DNA of 64,000 nt from Marinihelvus fidelis (GTDB lineage Bacteria > Pseudomonadota > Gammaproteobacteria > Xanthomonadales > SZUA-36), in NCBI RefSeq assembly GCF_008725655.1, contig NZ_VYXP01000003.1, positions 248,001-312,000 of the forward strand, given 5' to 3'. The notes under the pieces were generated by a model. It saw only the letters and a program-made list of their open reading frames with translations. It was not told where the DNA came from and ran no database searches. The position numbers and the translations under genes are program-made. Positions 17,064 through 24,279 of the stretch are shown one piece after another (the stretch's first letter is position 1; every line of letters starts with the position of its first letter).

Positions 17064-17924
17064 TCATTTGTCCAGCGGGCCCAGCGCCAGTACGGCACCG
17101 GTCGGGTCGGTGATGATCGCCAGGTTGCCGTCACGCACTTTGGCGGAAGGCGCCATCACAACGTTGCCGCCCAGCGACGCCGCCTTGCTGGCTGCAGACG
17201 CCGGGTCGACAACAGCAAAATGGGTCAGCCAGAGCGGTGAAACCTGGTCATTGGGGCGGTCCTGGATACCGGCGCGGGCCACGCCGCCCCGGTTCAGGGT
17301 GTGGTACTCACCGCCATTGCGCCACGTGGTCGTGACTTCATAACCCGCCGCTTCCAGATAGAACGCCGACGCAGATACATCGTTGGCAGCCAGCAGCTCA
17401 TTCCAGGTGACGTCGCCCACATGTTGGGTCGGCGGATCCTGCGGGTCGCCGACATGGCTGTCGAGAAACCCGACCACTGCGCCCTGGGCATCACGGGCCA
17501 CGGCGGCACGCGCGAAGCTGCCGACTTCGCGGGGGGCAACCACCATGGCGCCGCCCAGCCGGGTCACAGCCGCTGCCGACGCATCGACATCGGGCACGGA
17601 GATGTAGCCCAGCCAGCGGGAGTAGTCGACACCGTTGCCGGGGTCTTCAACTTCGATCATGCCGCCCAGGATCCGCCCGCCGGCGCCGACGACCAGTGTG
17701 TACGGCCCACCTTCAGGGCGCTGGGTGTCGCGGAAGGACCAGCCGAACAGGCTGCCATAGAATGCTTTGGCCGCGTCGATGTCGTCGGTCACCAGGTCAT
17801 GCCAAACAAACTTCCCGTGCAGGGGGGCATCGCTTAATGGCGTGTTCTCAAAGACATCTTCGGTCGTTGCGCAGGCCGCCAGGGACAGCGCAACGAAAAC
17901 GGTAAACAGCTGTTTAATCATCAT
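17064..17924 (-). CDS. VOC (glyoxalase-fold) domain lipoprotein
   Basis: A ~286-residue protein with a lipobox (VALSLAACAT) and two vicinal-oxygen-chelate modules. The first begins GKFVWHDLVTDDIDAAKAFYGSLFGW and continues to LGYISVPDVDASAAAVTRLGG. The second begins GDVTWNELLAANDVSASAFYLEAAGYEV and ends NLAIITDPTGAVLALGPLDK. Such tandem VOC proteins are often antibiotic-resistance/dioxygenase-like but usually lack assigned substrates; a periplasmic lipid-anchored version is uncommon. ATG 17924 or 17921 follows a GGGGGAAG Shine-Dalgarno sequence; the longer frame to 17972 has none. It leads the VOC-lipoprotein-sulfatase coupled set. Confidence 0.84.
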   Translation of the reverse strand: MMIKQLFTVFVALSLAACATTEDVFENTPLSDAPLHGKFVWHDLVTDDIDAAKAFYGSLFGWSFRDTQRPEGGPYTLVVGAGGRILGGMIEVEDPGNGVDYSRWLGYISVPDVDASAAAVTRLGGAMVVAPREVGSFARAAVARDAQGAVVGFLDSHVGDPQDPPTQHVGDVTWNELLAANDVSASAFYLEAAGYEVTTTWRNGGEYHTLNRGGVARAGIQDRPNDQVSPLWLTHFAVVDPASAASKAASLGGNVVMAPSAKVRDGNLAIITDPTGAVLALGPLDK

Positions 17925-17968
17925 CTTCCCCCAACGGGTCTGTAACCGTGGATTGCATCCAGTGTATA

Positions 17969-18982
17969 TCACTCCGGTTTCTCGGCGTGGCCGCCGAAAG
18001 CATGGCGCATGGCCGACAGCACCTTGCCGGCATACTCGCCTTCATCGCGTGATGAAAACCGGTCGAAAACGGCGGCACTGATCACGTGCAGCGGCACGCC
18101 GGCCTCGATGGCTGCCTGCACCGTCCAGCGGCCTTCGCCGGAATCCGATACCCGGCCGGCGAACTTCGACAGCGCCGGGTCGGCGTGCAATGACTGCGCC
18201 GTCAGGTCCAGCAGCCACGAACCGACCACGCTGCCGCGGCGCCACAGCTCCGTGACCTTGTCGATTTCAAAATCAAACTGGAAATGTTCCGGTTGGTCCA
18301 GCGGCGTGGTTTCCGCATCGCGCTCCCGGCCTTCGTGGCCAATACCACCGTGGGCGAGCAGGTTCAGGCCTTCAGCGTAGGCGGCCATCAGGCCGTACTC
18401 AATACCGTTATGAACCATTTTCACGAAGTGCCCGGCACCGGTCGGGCCGCAGTGCAGCCAACCCTGTTCCTCTGGTGTCGGCTCCCCTTTTCGACCCGGG
18501 GTTCTCGGCGCCGAATCTGCTCCGGGCGCAAGCGCCTCGAAGACCGGCTGCAACCGCTTCACCACCGCTTTTTTGCCGCCAATCATCAGGCAGTACCCGC
18601 GTTCCGCACCCCAGACGCCACCGCTGACGCCACAGTCGACGTAGTGGATGCCGAGCTCCGAAAGCGTGGCCGCGCGCCGGATATCATCCGGATAGTGGCT
18701 GTTGCCGCCGTCAATGAGCACATCATCATCGTCGAGTAAGGGGGCCAGCTGTTCGACCAGGCCGTCGACGAACGCGACCGGCACCATCATCCACACATGG
18801 CGCGGTGGCGGCAGGGCATCGACCAGTTCGGCAATCGAACTGGCGCCATCGGCACCGTTGGCGGACAGCGCGGCGACGGCTTCATCATTCACGTCGTAGG
18901 CCACCACTTCATGGCCGGCGTTAATCAGCCGCTGCGCCATGCTGCCGCCCATGCGGCCCAGCCCGATCATGCCGATGCGCAT
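17969..18982 (-). CDS. 6-phosphogluconate dehydrogenase, decarboxylating (short NAD-type, GndA/YqeC-like)
   Basis: A 337-residue enzyme oxidising and decarboxylating 6-phosphogluconate (or a related hydroxyacid) to a pentulose phosphate. The Rossmann motif is RIGMIGLGRMGGSMAQRLINAGHEV. The substrate-binding signature is LIDGGNSHYPDD, followed by YVDCGVSGGVWGAERGYCLMIGG. The catalytic Lys is in GAGHFVKMVHNGIEYGLMAAYAE, and GEGRWTVQAAIEAGVP is typical of the short NAD-preferring type rather than the ~470-residue Gnd. ATG 18982 gives the standard N-terminus; the apparent upstream extension to 19228 is out-of-frame sequence of the Dabb gene. It begins four bases after the Dabb stop. Confidence 0.92.
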   Translation of the reverse strand: MRIGMIGLGRMGGSMAQRLINAGHEVVAYDVNDEAVAALSANGADGASSIAELVDALPPPRHVWMMVPVAFVDGLVEQLAPLLDDDDVLIDGGNSHYPDDIRRAATLSELGIHYVDCGVSGGVWGAERGYCLMIGGKKAVVKRLQPVFEALAPGADSAPRTPGRKGEPTPEEQGWLHCGPTGAGHFVKMVHNGIEYGLMAAYAEGLNLLAHGGIGHEGRERDAETTPLDQPEHFQFDFEIDKVTELWRRGSVVGSWLLDLTAQSLHADPALSKFAGRVSDSGEGRWTVQAAIEAGVPLHVISAAVFDRFSSRDEGEYAGKVLSAMRHAFGGHAEKPE

Positions 18983-18986
18983 GGCG

Positions 18987-19400
18987 TTACTTTGCCGCCC
19001 GGGCGTCGTAGACCACCACCCGGTCGACCATCGGTGTGACCATGTCGGCAAATGCGACATGCAGGGGATGCACCTGGTAGGCCGCCTGGCCCGCCTCGTC
19101 ATCGAAATAGAGAATCTCCGATGCCGACCAGCTGTGGTCGACCACGCCCCGGGCTTCGGTACTGGCCGGCACGCCGACGTGCACCGCGCGGACGGTGGGA
19201 ATTTCACCCAGGCCCTTGATGCCTTCAAGCAGTTTCTCGAGGTCTTCGGCAGAATCCGGGTTCTTTAACCAGAAGAATACGTGGTGGACCAGGGGATAGT
19301 CCGCCACGGTGGCCGCCTGCGCGGATCCACTACCGGTCATGGCAACACCAGCCGCCGCCGCGGTGCCGGCCAGGAACTGCCGCCTTCCGGCGCCGCTCAT
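18987..19400 (-). CDS. Tat-exported Dabb (stress-responsive alpha-beta barrel) protein
   Basis: A 137-residue protein with a twin-arginine signal (GRRQFLAGTAAAAGVAM), cleavage near AQA, and a ~95-residue ferredoxin-like dimeric alpha-beta barrel domain. YPLVHHVFFWLKNPDSAEDLEKLLEGIKGL is the Dabb opening, VRAVHVGVPAS and the SASEILYFDD...YQVHPLHVAFAD block follow. Dabb proteins are mostly cytoplasmic; export by Tat suggests that a folded or cofactor-bound form is moved to the periplasm. It overlaps the upstream lipoprotein stop by four bases (ATGA) and is followed closely by the 6-phosphogluconate dehydrogenase-like gene. Confidence 0.85.
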   Translation of the reverse strand: MSGAGRRQFLAGTAAAAGVAMTGSGSAQAATVADYPLVHHVFFWLKNPDSAEDLEKLLEGIKGLGEIPTVRAVHVGVPASTEARGVVDHSWSASEILYFDDEAGQAAYQVHPLHVAFADMVTPMVDRVVVYDARAAK

Positions 19401-19699
19401 GGCTGCTCACCCTTAACCCCGGCCAGTTCGGCACGCCGGGCGGCGGCATGGGTACATTCTGCCCGGTTCCCCGGATCACTGAATTGGGCATTGTCGGGCG
19501 GCGCAGAAGAACCCGGTGTCGGCGGGTTCATCGCACTGCCATTGACCGGCGCCCGGGACGCGGCGTCCTCACACCAGGTCTGCTCGTATGCCGCGGAGCC
19601 GGGCTCGGGGCCAAAATCAAGTGTGGAACAGGCGGATATGGCCAGCGCGGCGGTGGCCACGGCCAGCAATCCGGCGCCACGAAATCCAGTGATTTTCAT
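19397..19699 (-). CDS. Hypothetical lipoprotein
   Basis: A 100-residue predicted lipoprotein with signal MKITGFRGAGLLAVATAALAISACSTL (lipobox ISAC), then a proline/alanine-rich mature part with two further cysteines (TWCEDAAS and AECTHAAAR). ATG 19699 has a near-perfect GGAGGAG Shine-Dalgarno sequence, so it is preferred to the frame's first ATG at 19729. It is the first gene of a probable six-gene minus-strand run ending at the sulfatase. No homologous family is recognised. Confidence 0.7.
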   Translation of the reverse strand: MKITGFRGAGLLAVATAALAISACSTLDFGPEPGSAAYEQTWCEDAASRAPVNGSAMNPPTPGSSAPPDNAQFSDPGNRAECTHAAARRAELAGVKGEQP

Positions 19700-19775
19700 C
19701 TCGACAACTCCTCCAGGAAATCCTGTCACTGCGGCGAGTGTAACCCGATCATGCTGCCCTCGCAGGCGCGGCCGC

Positions 19776-20183
19776 TCACGGCGACAGGTGACAGATCACG
19801 TTGCGCCGGCCTTGATGGTGCCGGTGCTCCCACAGGTAGATACCCTGCCAGGTGCCCAGCGCCAGTTTGCCGCCCATGACCGGAATCGACAGTGATGTGG
19901 CGGTCAGTGATGCCTTGATATGCGCCGGCATGTCATCGGGGCCTTCCGCGGTGTGGGTGTAAATCGGATCGTTCTCGGGTACCAGGCGGTTCAGCCACTG
20001 TTCCAGGTCGTGGCGGGCGCTGGGATCGTAGTTTTCCTGCACCAGCAGGCTGGCCGAGGTGTGCTGGATGAACAGGTGGCAGACGCCGTCATCAATGCCG
20101 GCATCGCGCACCTCAGCGCGTACGGCATCGGTAATGTCCTGAAGCCCCTGGCCCCTGACTTCGACGGTAACGCGTGTCGCCAA
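19776..20183 (-). CDS. yjbQ: YjbQ/UPF0047 family protein
   Basis: Member of the YjbQ family, small trimeric beta-proteins reported to have weak thiamin-phosphate synthase-like activity. Signatures are GQGLQDITDAVRAEV, HLFIQHTSASLLVQEN with the conserved His, DDMPAHIKASLTATSLSIPVMGGKLALGTWQGIYLWEHR. The longest frame starts at ATG 20249, but TTG 20183 follows GGGAG by six bases and gives 135 residues, closer to the ~138-residue family length. True physiological role is uncertain for the whole family. Confidence 0.9.
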   Translation of the reverse strand: MATRVTVEVRGQGLQDITDAVRAEVRDAGIDDGVCHLFIQHTSASLLVQENYDPSARHDLEQWLNRLVPENDPIYTHTAEGPDDMPAHIKASLTATSLSIPVMGGKLALGTWQGIYLWEHRHHQGRRNVICHLSP

Positions 20184-20226
20184 CCTTCGCTCCCTGGTCT
20201 GGTGTGGTCTGGTCAATAGACCCAAA

Positions 20227-20232
20227 TATAAT
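20227..20232 (+). promoter_or_regulatory. Perfect -10 hexamer upstream of the DUF1801 gene
   Basis: TATAAT at 20227-20232 lies ~36 bases before the DUF1801 start codon; the -35 region (around 20204) only weakly resembles TTGACA. If yjbQ starts at the upstream ATG 20249 this promoter would lie inside it, which is another reason to favour the TTG start for yjbQ. Confidence 0.5.
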
Positions 20233-20267
20233 GCACGATGGTCGTCCATGCCGGTAGGGAGTCAGCC

Positions 20268-20726
20268 ATGGTCCAGTCCAAAGCCGCCACACCCGAGCAG
20301 TACCTGGAAGAATTGCCGGATGAGCGCCGCAGCATCATGCGCCGCCTGCACGAGGCCATCACCGCCAACCTGCGCGGCGGCTTTGTATCCGTGATGAATT
20401 ACGGCATGCCTGGCTACGTGGTACCCCACTCGATTTATCCCGACGGCTATCACTGCAACCCAAAACTGCCCCTGCCCTACATGAGCCTGGCCTCGCAAAA
20501 GCAGTACATCAGTGTTTACCACATGGGTTTGTACGCCGAATCCGGCGCCCTGGACTGGTTCCTGTCCGAGTACGCCGACCGCGTGGGCGGCAAGCCCGAC
20601 ATGGGCAAATGCTGTATCAGGTTTCGCAAGGCCGACCAGGTGCCCGTGGCGCTCGTTGGTGAACTGGCGGGTCGCTTTACCACGGCCGACTGGATTGCGG
20701 CGTACGAGCGAACAATCCGCCGTTAA
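20268..20726 (+). CDS. DUF1801 domain protein (YdhG-like)
   Basis: A 152-residue cytoplasmic protein of the DUF1801/YdhG group. The conserved blocks are PEQYLEELPDERRSIMRRLHEAI, VSVMNYGMPGYVVP, PLPYMSLASQKQYISVYHMG and DMGKCCIRFRKADQVPVALVGEL. ATG 20268 follows TAGGGAG at a good distance. Family members have no firmly established biochemical role; some are linked to iron-sulfur or copper stress, which cannot be tested here. It stands alone between yjbQ and the ABC operon. Confidence 0.85.
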   Translation: MVQSKAATPEQYLEELPDERRSIMRRLHEAITANLRGGFVSVMNYGMPGYVVPHSIYPDGYHCNPKLPLPYMSLASQKQYISVYHMGLYAESGALDWFLSEYADRVGGKPDMGKCCIRFRKADQVPVALVGELAGRFTTADWIAAYERTIRR

Positions 20727-20756
20727 CGCCACCCTGGCGCCGCGGCCACCTTAAAA

Positions 20757-20786
20757 TTGTCGGACTCACCACGGATGCTCTATGCT
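20757..20786 (+). promoter_or_regulatory. Candidate promoter of the ABC-GAF-patatin operon
   Basis: TTGTCG (20757-20762) and TATGCT (20781-20786) with an 18-base spacer, about 35 bases before the first gene of the five-gene operon. Both hexamers match consensus at four or more positions. Confidence 0.45.
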
Positions 20787-20820
20787 CTTTAACAGGCATT
20801 CCTGAATCCGACCAATAATA

Positions 20821-21771
20821 ATGAGCTCAATGGGCAATCTTCTGATGTACCCGTCTTCTCCGGCCGGGCGCAAACTGGCTGCGTTCGCCTGCCTGCTATC
20901 CATGTCCAGCGCCTTCGCTGAATCGCCAGTGGCCGCACTGGGGCGGCTGGAACCGCAGGGTGGCATTGTCCGCATTGCGGCGCCTTCCACGCCGCTGTCA
21001 CTGGCCGGCTCGGTGCTCTCCAGCCTTGAAGTGGCCGAGGGCGACATGGTCGAGAAAGGCCAGTTGCTGGCTGTCACCGATGCGGAGCCTGCTTTGCAAA
21101 CTGCGGTGAACACCGCCCGGGCCGAACTGGACCTGCAGGTGCGCGCTGCCGAGGCCGCGGAAAGCCGTGCCGACGAGGCCTGTATCAAGGCTGACGTGGT
21201 CGGCCGTGAAGCCGGTCGCCGCGAGCAGTTGCTGGGCAAGCAATTGGCGTCCCAGGAGGAAGTCGAGCAATCACGCGGTCAGGCGACGGCGCTGGCGGCC
21301 ACCTGCCAGGCGGTCCGTGCCGATGCCCGGGTCGCTGCGGCGGCCATCGAGACCGCACGCGCGCGGCTGGCCCAGCGCGAAGCCGAATGGCGTCGGGCAT
21401 ACGTTTACGCGCCTTTCGCTGGCCGGGTACTGCACATCAGTGCCGAACCCGGCGAGTATGTCGGCACCGAGGGCATCCTTGAACTTGGCCGGGTCGGGCA
21501 GATGCTGGCCATCGCCGAAGTACACGAGACCGACATCGGCCGGGTCGCCGTCGACATGCCCGCCCGTGTCGAAAGCGCCGCATTACCCGGGCCACTCACC
21601 GGGCGCGTGACGTTTATCCGTCCCAAGGTCATGAAGCAGGATGAGATCGGCACCGACCCCGCGGCGCGCAAGGACGCGCGAATTATCGAGGTTGGCATTG
21701 CCCTGGACGATTCCACTGCGGCCGCGGCCCTGACCAATCTCCAGGTCGAAGTGCTGATCAACGGCGAATGA
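20821..21771 (+). CDS. DevB-like ABC exporter membrane-fusion (HlyD-type) protein
   Basis: A 316-residue periplasmic adaptor. After a signal-like segment (KLAAFACLLSMSSAFA) come the first lipoyl half with ALGRLEPQGGIVRIAAPS, a long alanine/glutamate-rich coiled coil (~residues 95-190), the second lipoyl half YVYAPFAGRVLHISAEPGEYV and a barrel domain with VGQMLAIAEVHETDIGRV. VAALGRLEP is typical of DevB proteins of DevBCA glycolipid/heterocyst-type exporters. It would bridge the permease to a TolC-like channel, which is not in the window. It is followed by the permease with an ATGA overlap. No strong Shine-Dalgarno sequence is visible at 20821; downstream ATGs at 20830 and 20845 are alternatives. 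Confidence 0.87.
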   Translation: MSSMGNLLMYPSSPAGRKLAAFACLLSMSSAFAESPVAALGRLEPQGGIVRIAAPSTPLSLAGSVLSSLEVAEGDMVEKGQLLAVTDAEPALQTAVNTARAELDLQVRAAEAAESRADEACIKADVVGREAGRREQLLGKQLASQEEVEQSRGQATALAATCQAVRADARVAAAAIETARARLAQREAEWRRAYVYAPFAGRVLHISAEPGEYVGTEGILELGRVGQMLAIAEVHETDIGRVAVDMPARVESAALPGPLTGRVTFIRPKVMKQDEIGTDPAARKDARIIEVGIALDDSTAAAALTNLQVEVLINGE

Positions 21772-22928
21772 ACGCCCCGCTCGGCTGGACCCAGTTGCGC
21801 CACCGGCCATTACGCCTGTTGGTCGCGTTGGCGGGGATCGGCTTTGCCGTGTTACTGATCATGATGCAGCTGGGCTTCCGTGCTGCCTTGTTTGACAGCG
21901 CCGTTCGTATCCATGAACGGCTCGAATACGACATCGCGCTGTTCTCGCCGGACAGCGTGTTCATCGTGCGCCCGCAGACGTTTTCCATTCGCCGGCTTTA
22001 CCAGGCCCTGGGCGACGTCGAAGTCGCCGATGTCACACCCGTCCATATCTTTCCGGCGGTCTACAAGAACCCCTGGACCGGCCAGCGCCGCAGTATCAAC
22101 ACGCTCGGGTTCGATACCAACGGCGCCTGGCTGAATACGCCCGGCATCGATGCCGTGCAACCCCTGCTGACCCGCCAGGACGCCGTCGCCATCGACCTGA
22201 GCTCGCGGCCTGAGTTCGCACCGCCGGACAGGACGCTGGCCGAGGCACTGGCCGAGTCGGGCACGCTGACCACCGAGGTCAATGACCGCGAAATCGACAT
22301 CGTCGGCGGTTTCCGGATGGGTACGTCGTTTGGTATCGACGGCAGCCTGGTGACCAGCGTTGAGAACTGGTTGCGGCTGTTTCCCGATCGCGGCCGTGAA
22401 GATATCCAGCTGGGGTTGCTGAAGCTCGCACCCGGGGCAGATGCTGACGTGACTCGCGACCGGCTGCGCGAGGCACTGCCGAAAGATGTCCTGGTGATGA
22501 CCCGGGCCGACTTTATCGCCCGGGAAACGGCGTACTGGAACTCGGCCACGCCGATCGGCTACATCTTTGCTTTCGGCGCCATCATGGGGCTGCTGGTCGG
22601 TGCCATCATCGTCTACCAGATCCTGTTTGCCGATGTCAGCGAGCACCTGCCTGAATACGGCACGCTGCGCGCCATCGGCTATTCATCCAGTTTTGTCTCC
22701 GGCATTGTCCTGCAGCAGGCCGGCATTCTTGCGGTGCTGGGCTTTGTCCCGGGCATTGCCGCGGCAGCGTGGCTGTATGGCAAGGCCGCTGCGGCCACCA
22801 GCCTGCCGCTGGTGGTAACGCCGGAACGTGCCGGACTGGTATTTGCCATGACGCTCGGCATGTGTGCCTTCTCCGCCTGGCTGGCGGTGCGCCGGGTGCG
22901 CCGTCTTGACCCTGCTGACGTGTTCTGA
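21768..22928 (+). CDS. DevC-like ABC transporter permease (FtsX/MacB-type)
   Basis: A 386-residue permease with four predicted membrane helices: one at the N-terminus (LRLLVALAGIGFAVLLIMMQLG), a ~240-residue periplasmic domain, then three C-terminal helices (YIFAFGAIMGLLVGAIIVYQILF, GIVLQQAGILAVLGFVPGIAAAAWLY, LVFAMTLGMCAFSAWLAVRRV). The opening NAPLGWTQLRHRPLRLLVAL and EYGTLRAIGYSS resemble DevC of type VII (MacB-like) mechanotransmission ABC systems, which drive periplasmic adaptors rather than move substrate through the membrane domain. It is followed by the ATPase after 13 bases. Confidence 0.9.
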   Translation: MNAPLGWTQLRHRPLRLLVALAGIGFAVLLIMMQLGFRAALFDSAVRIHERLEYDIALFSPDSVFIVRPQTFSIRRLYQALGDVEVADVTPVHIFPAVYKNPWTGQRRSINTLGFDTNGAWLNTPGIDAVQPLLTRQDAVAIDLSSRPEFAPPDRTLAEALAESGTLTTEVNDREIDIVGGFRMGTSFGIDGSLVTSVENWLRLFPDRGREDIQLGLLKLAPGADADVTRDRLREALPKDVLVMTRADFIARETAYWNSATPIGYIFAFGAIMGLLVGAIIVYQILFADVSEHLPEYGTLRAIGYSSSFVSGIVLQQAGILAVLGFVPGIAAAAWLYGKAAAATSLPLVVTPERAGLVFAMTLGMCAFSAWLAVRRVRRLDPADVF

Positions 22929-22941
22929 CGACGCCGATTCG

Positions 22942-24279
22942 ATGCCCCACCCACCCGTAAACATCGAAGCGCTGGGCCATGCCTATGGCAGGGGCGAACT
23001 GCGCAAACAGGTTCTTGAAGACATCAGCCTGGAAATCCCCGAAGGTGAAATCGTCATCGTCACCGGGCCGTCCGGGTCGGGCAAAACCACGCTGCTGACC
23101 CTGGTTGGCGCGCTGCGCTCGGCGCAACAGGGCAGCCTGAAGGTGCTGGGCGAAGAGTTGCGCGATGCCCGGCCGGCGACGCTGGAACGGGTACGCCGCC
23201 GCATCGGCTTCATTTTCCAGCAGCACAACCTGCTGGCGGCCCTGACCGCGGTGCAGAACGTCGAGCTGGGGGCGCGGGTGAGCGGTACACGTTCTGCCGG
23301 TGAGCGCACCAAGGCCGCCCGGGCCATGCTCGAACAGGTCGGTATGGCGGCGCACCTTCACCACCGCCCCGACGCCCTGTCCGGCGGCCAGCGCCAGCGC
23401 GTCGCCATTGCCCGGGCGCTGGTCGGGCGCCCCGCCATGTTGCTGGCCGACGAGCCGACCGCCTCGCTCGACAGCCATTCAGGACGCGAGGTTGTCGACC
23501 TGATGCAACAGCTGGCGCGCGAGGAAGGCACCACTATTTTGCTGGTGACCCACGACAACCGGATTCTGGATATCGCCGACCGCATCGTCCACCTGGAAGA
23601 CGGCCGGTTACAGACCTATACCGAGTCGGTGATCGCCGAGAACCGGCGAATGATGGATACCCTGGCGCACAACATGAACCGGCGTGACATGGATGCGGTC
23701 ATTGAAGGGCTCGATGAGCGCGGCTTCCGGAATCTGCTGGAAAACATCACCGCCGAATCGCAGCAGTTTATCGACGCCACTGCCCGGGCCGGTGACCGCG
23801 CCTATGCCAGCCTGTTACGGCGCGGCCTGTTTGCCTTCACCCGCAAGCTCGCCGCCATGCTCAACGCCGATCGCGCGTCACTGTTCCTGGTCGAAGGCGA
23901 CCTCCTGCGCCTGGTAGTGGCCGACAACCTGGACCAGCTGGGCACGGTCACCGTGCCGGTCGGCAAGGGTATCGTCGGCGCGGTGGCGGCGTCCGGTAAT
24001 GCCATTCGCGTGGCCGATGCGTACGAAGATCAGCGTTTTAACCGCGAGATTGACCGCCAGACCGGCTACCGCACCCGCTCCATTCTCAGCCTGCCGGTCC
24101 GTGACCATGAAGGCAACGTATTTGCGGTCGCGCAACTGCTCAACCGCCGCGACGGCGCACCCTTTGACGCGAACGACGAAGATCGCTTCAGCGAGTTCAT
24201 GGCCTCTATCGGCGTCATCTTCGAGTCGTTTAAACTGCTCAGCGACACGACCGGCACCACGGAAGGATTCCGATCATGA
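22942..24279 (+). CDS. ABC transporter ATPase fused to a GAF sensor domain
   Basis: A 445-residue fusion. Residues ~1-225 are a DevA/LolD-type ATPase: Walker A GPSGSGKTTLLTLVG, Q-loop GFIFQQHNLL, signature LSGGQRQRVAIARAL, Walker B LLADEPTASLD and switch His in LLVTHDNR. Residues ~230-285 are a helical linker (MMDTLAHNMNRRDMDAVIEGL). Residues ~290-435 form a GAF domain: LNADRASLFLVEGDLLRLVV, GKGIVGAVAASGNAIRVADAYED, RSILSLPVRDHEGNVFAVAQLLNR. GAF domains bind cyclic nucleotides or other small ligands, and this GAF resembles those of phosphodiesterases and sensor kinases. A GAF on the ATPase of an exporter is unusual and suggests ligand-gated ATP hydrolysis. Start ATG 22942 puts the ABC domain at residue ~5; the longer frame reads back into the permease. 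Confidence 0.9.
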   Translation: MPHPPVNIEALGHAYGRGELRKQVLEDISLEIPEGEIVIVTGPSGSGKTTLLTLVGALRSAQQGSLKVLGEELRDARPATLERVRRRIGFIFQQHNLLAALTAVQNVELGARVSGTRSAGERTKAARAMLEQVGMAAHLHHRPDALSGGQRQRVAIARALVGRPAMLLADEPTASLDSHSGREVVDLMQQLAREEGTTILLVTHDNRILDIADRIVHLEDGRLQTYTESVIAENRRMMDTLAHNMNRRDMDAVIEGLDERGFRNLLENITAESQQFIDATARAGDRAYASLLRRGLFAFTRKLAAMLNADRASLFLVEGDLLRLVVADNLDQLGTVTVPVGKGIVGAVAASGNAIRVADAYEDQRFNREIDRQTGYRTRSILSLPVRDHEGNVFAVAQLLNRRDGAPFDANDEDRFSEFMASIGVIFESFKLLSDTTGTTEGFRS

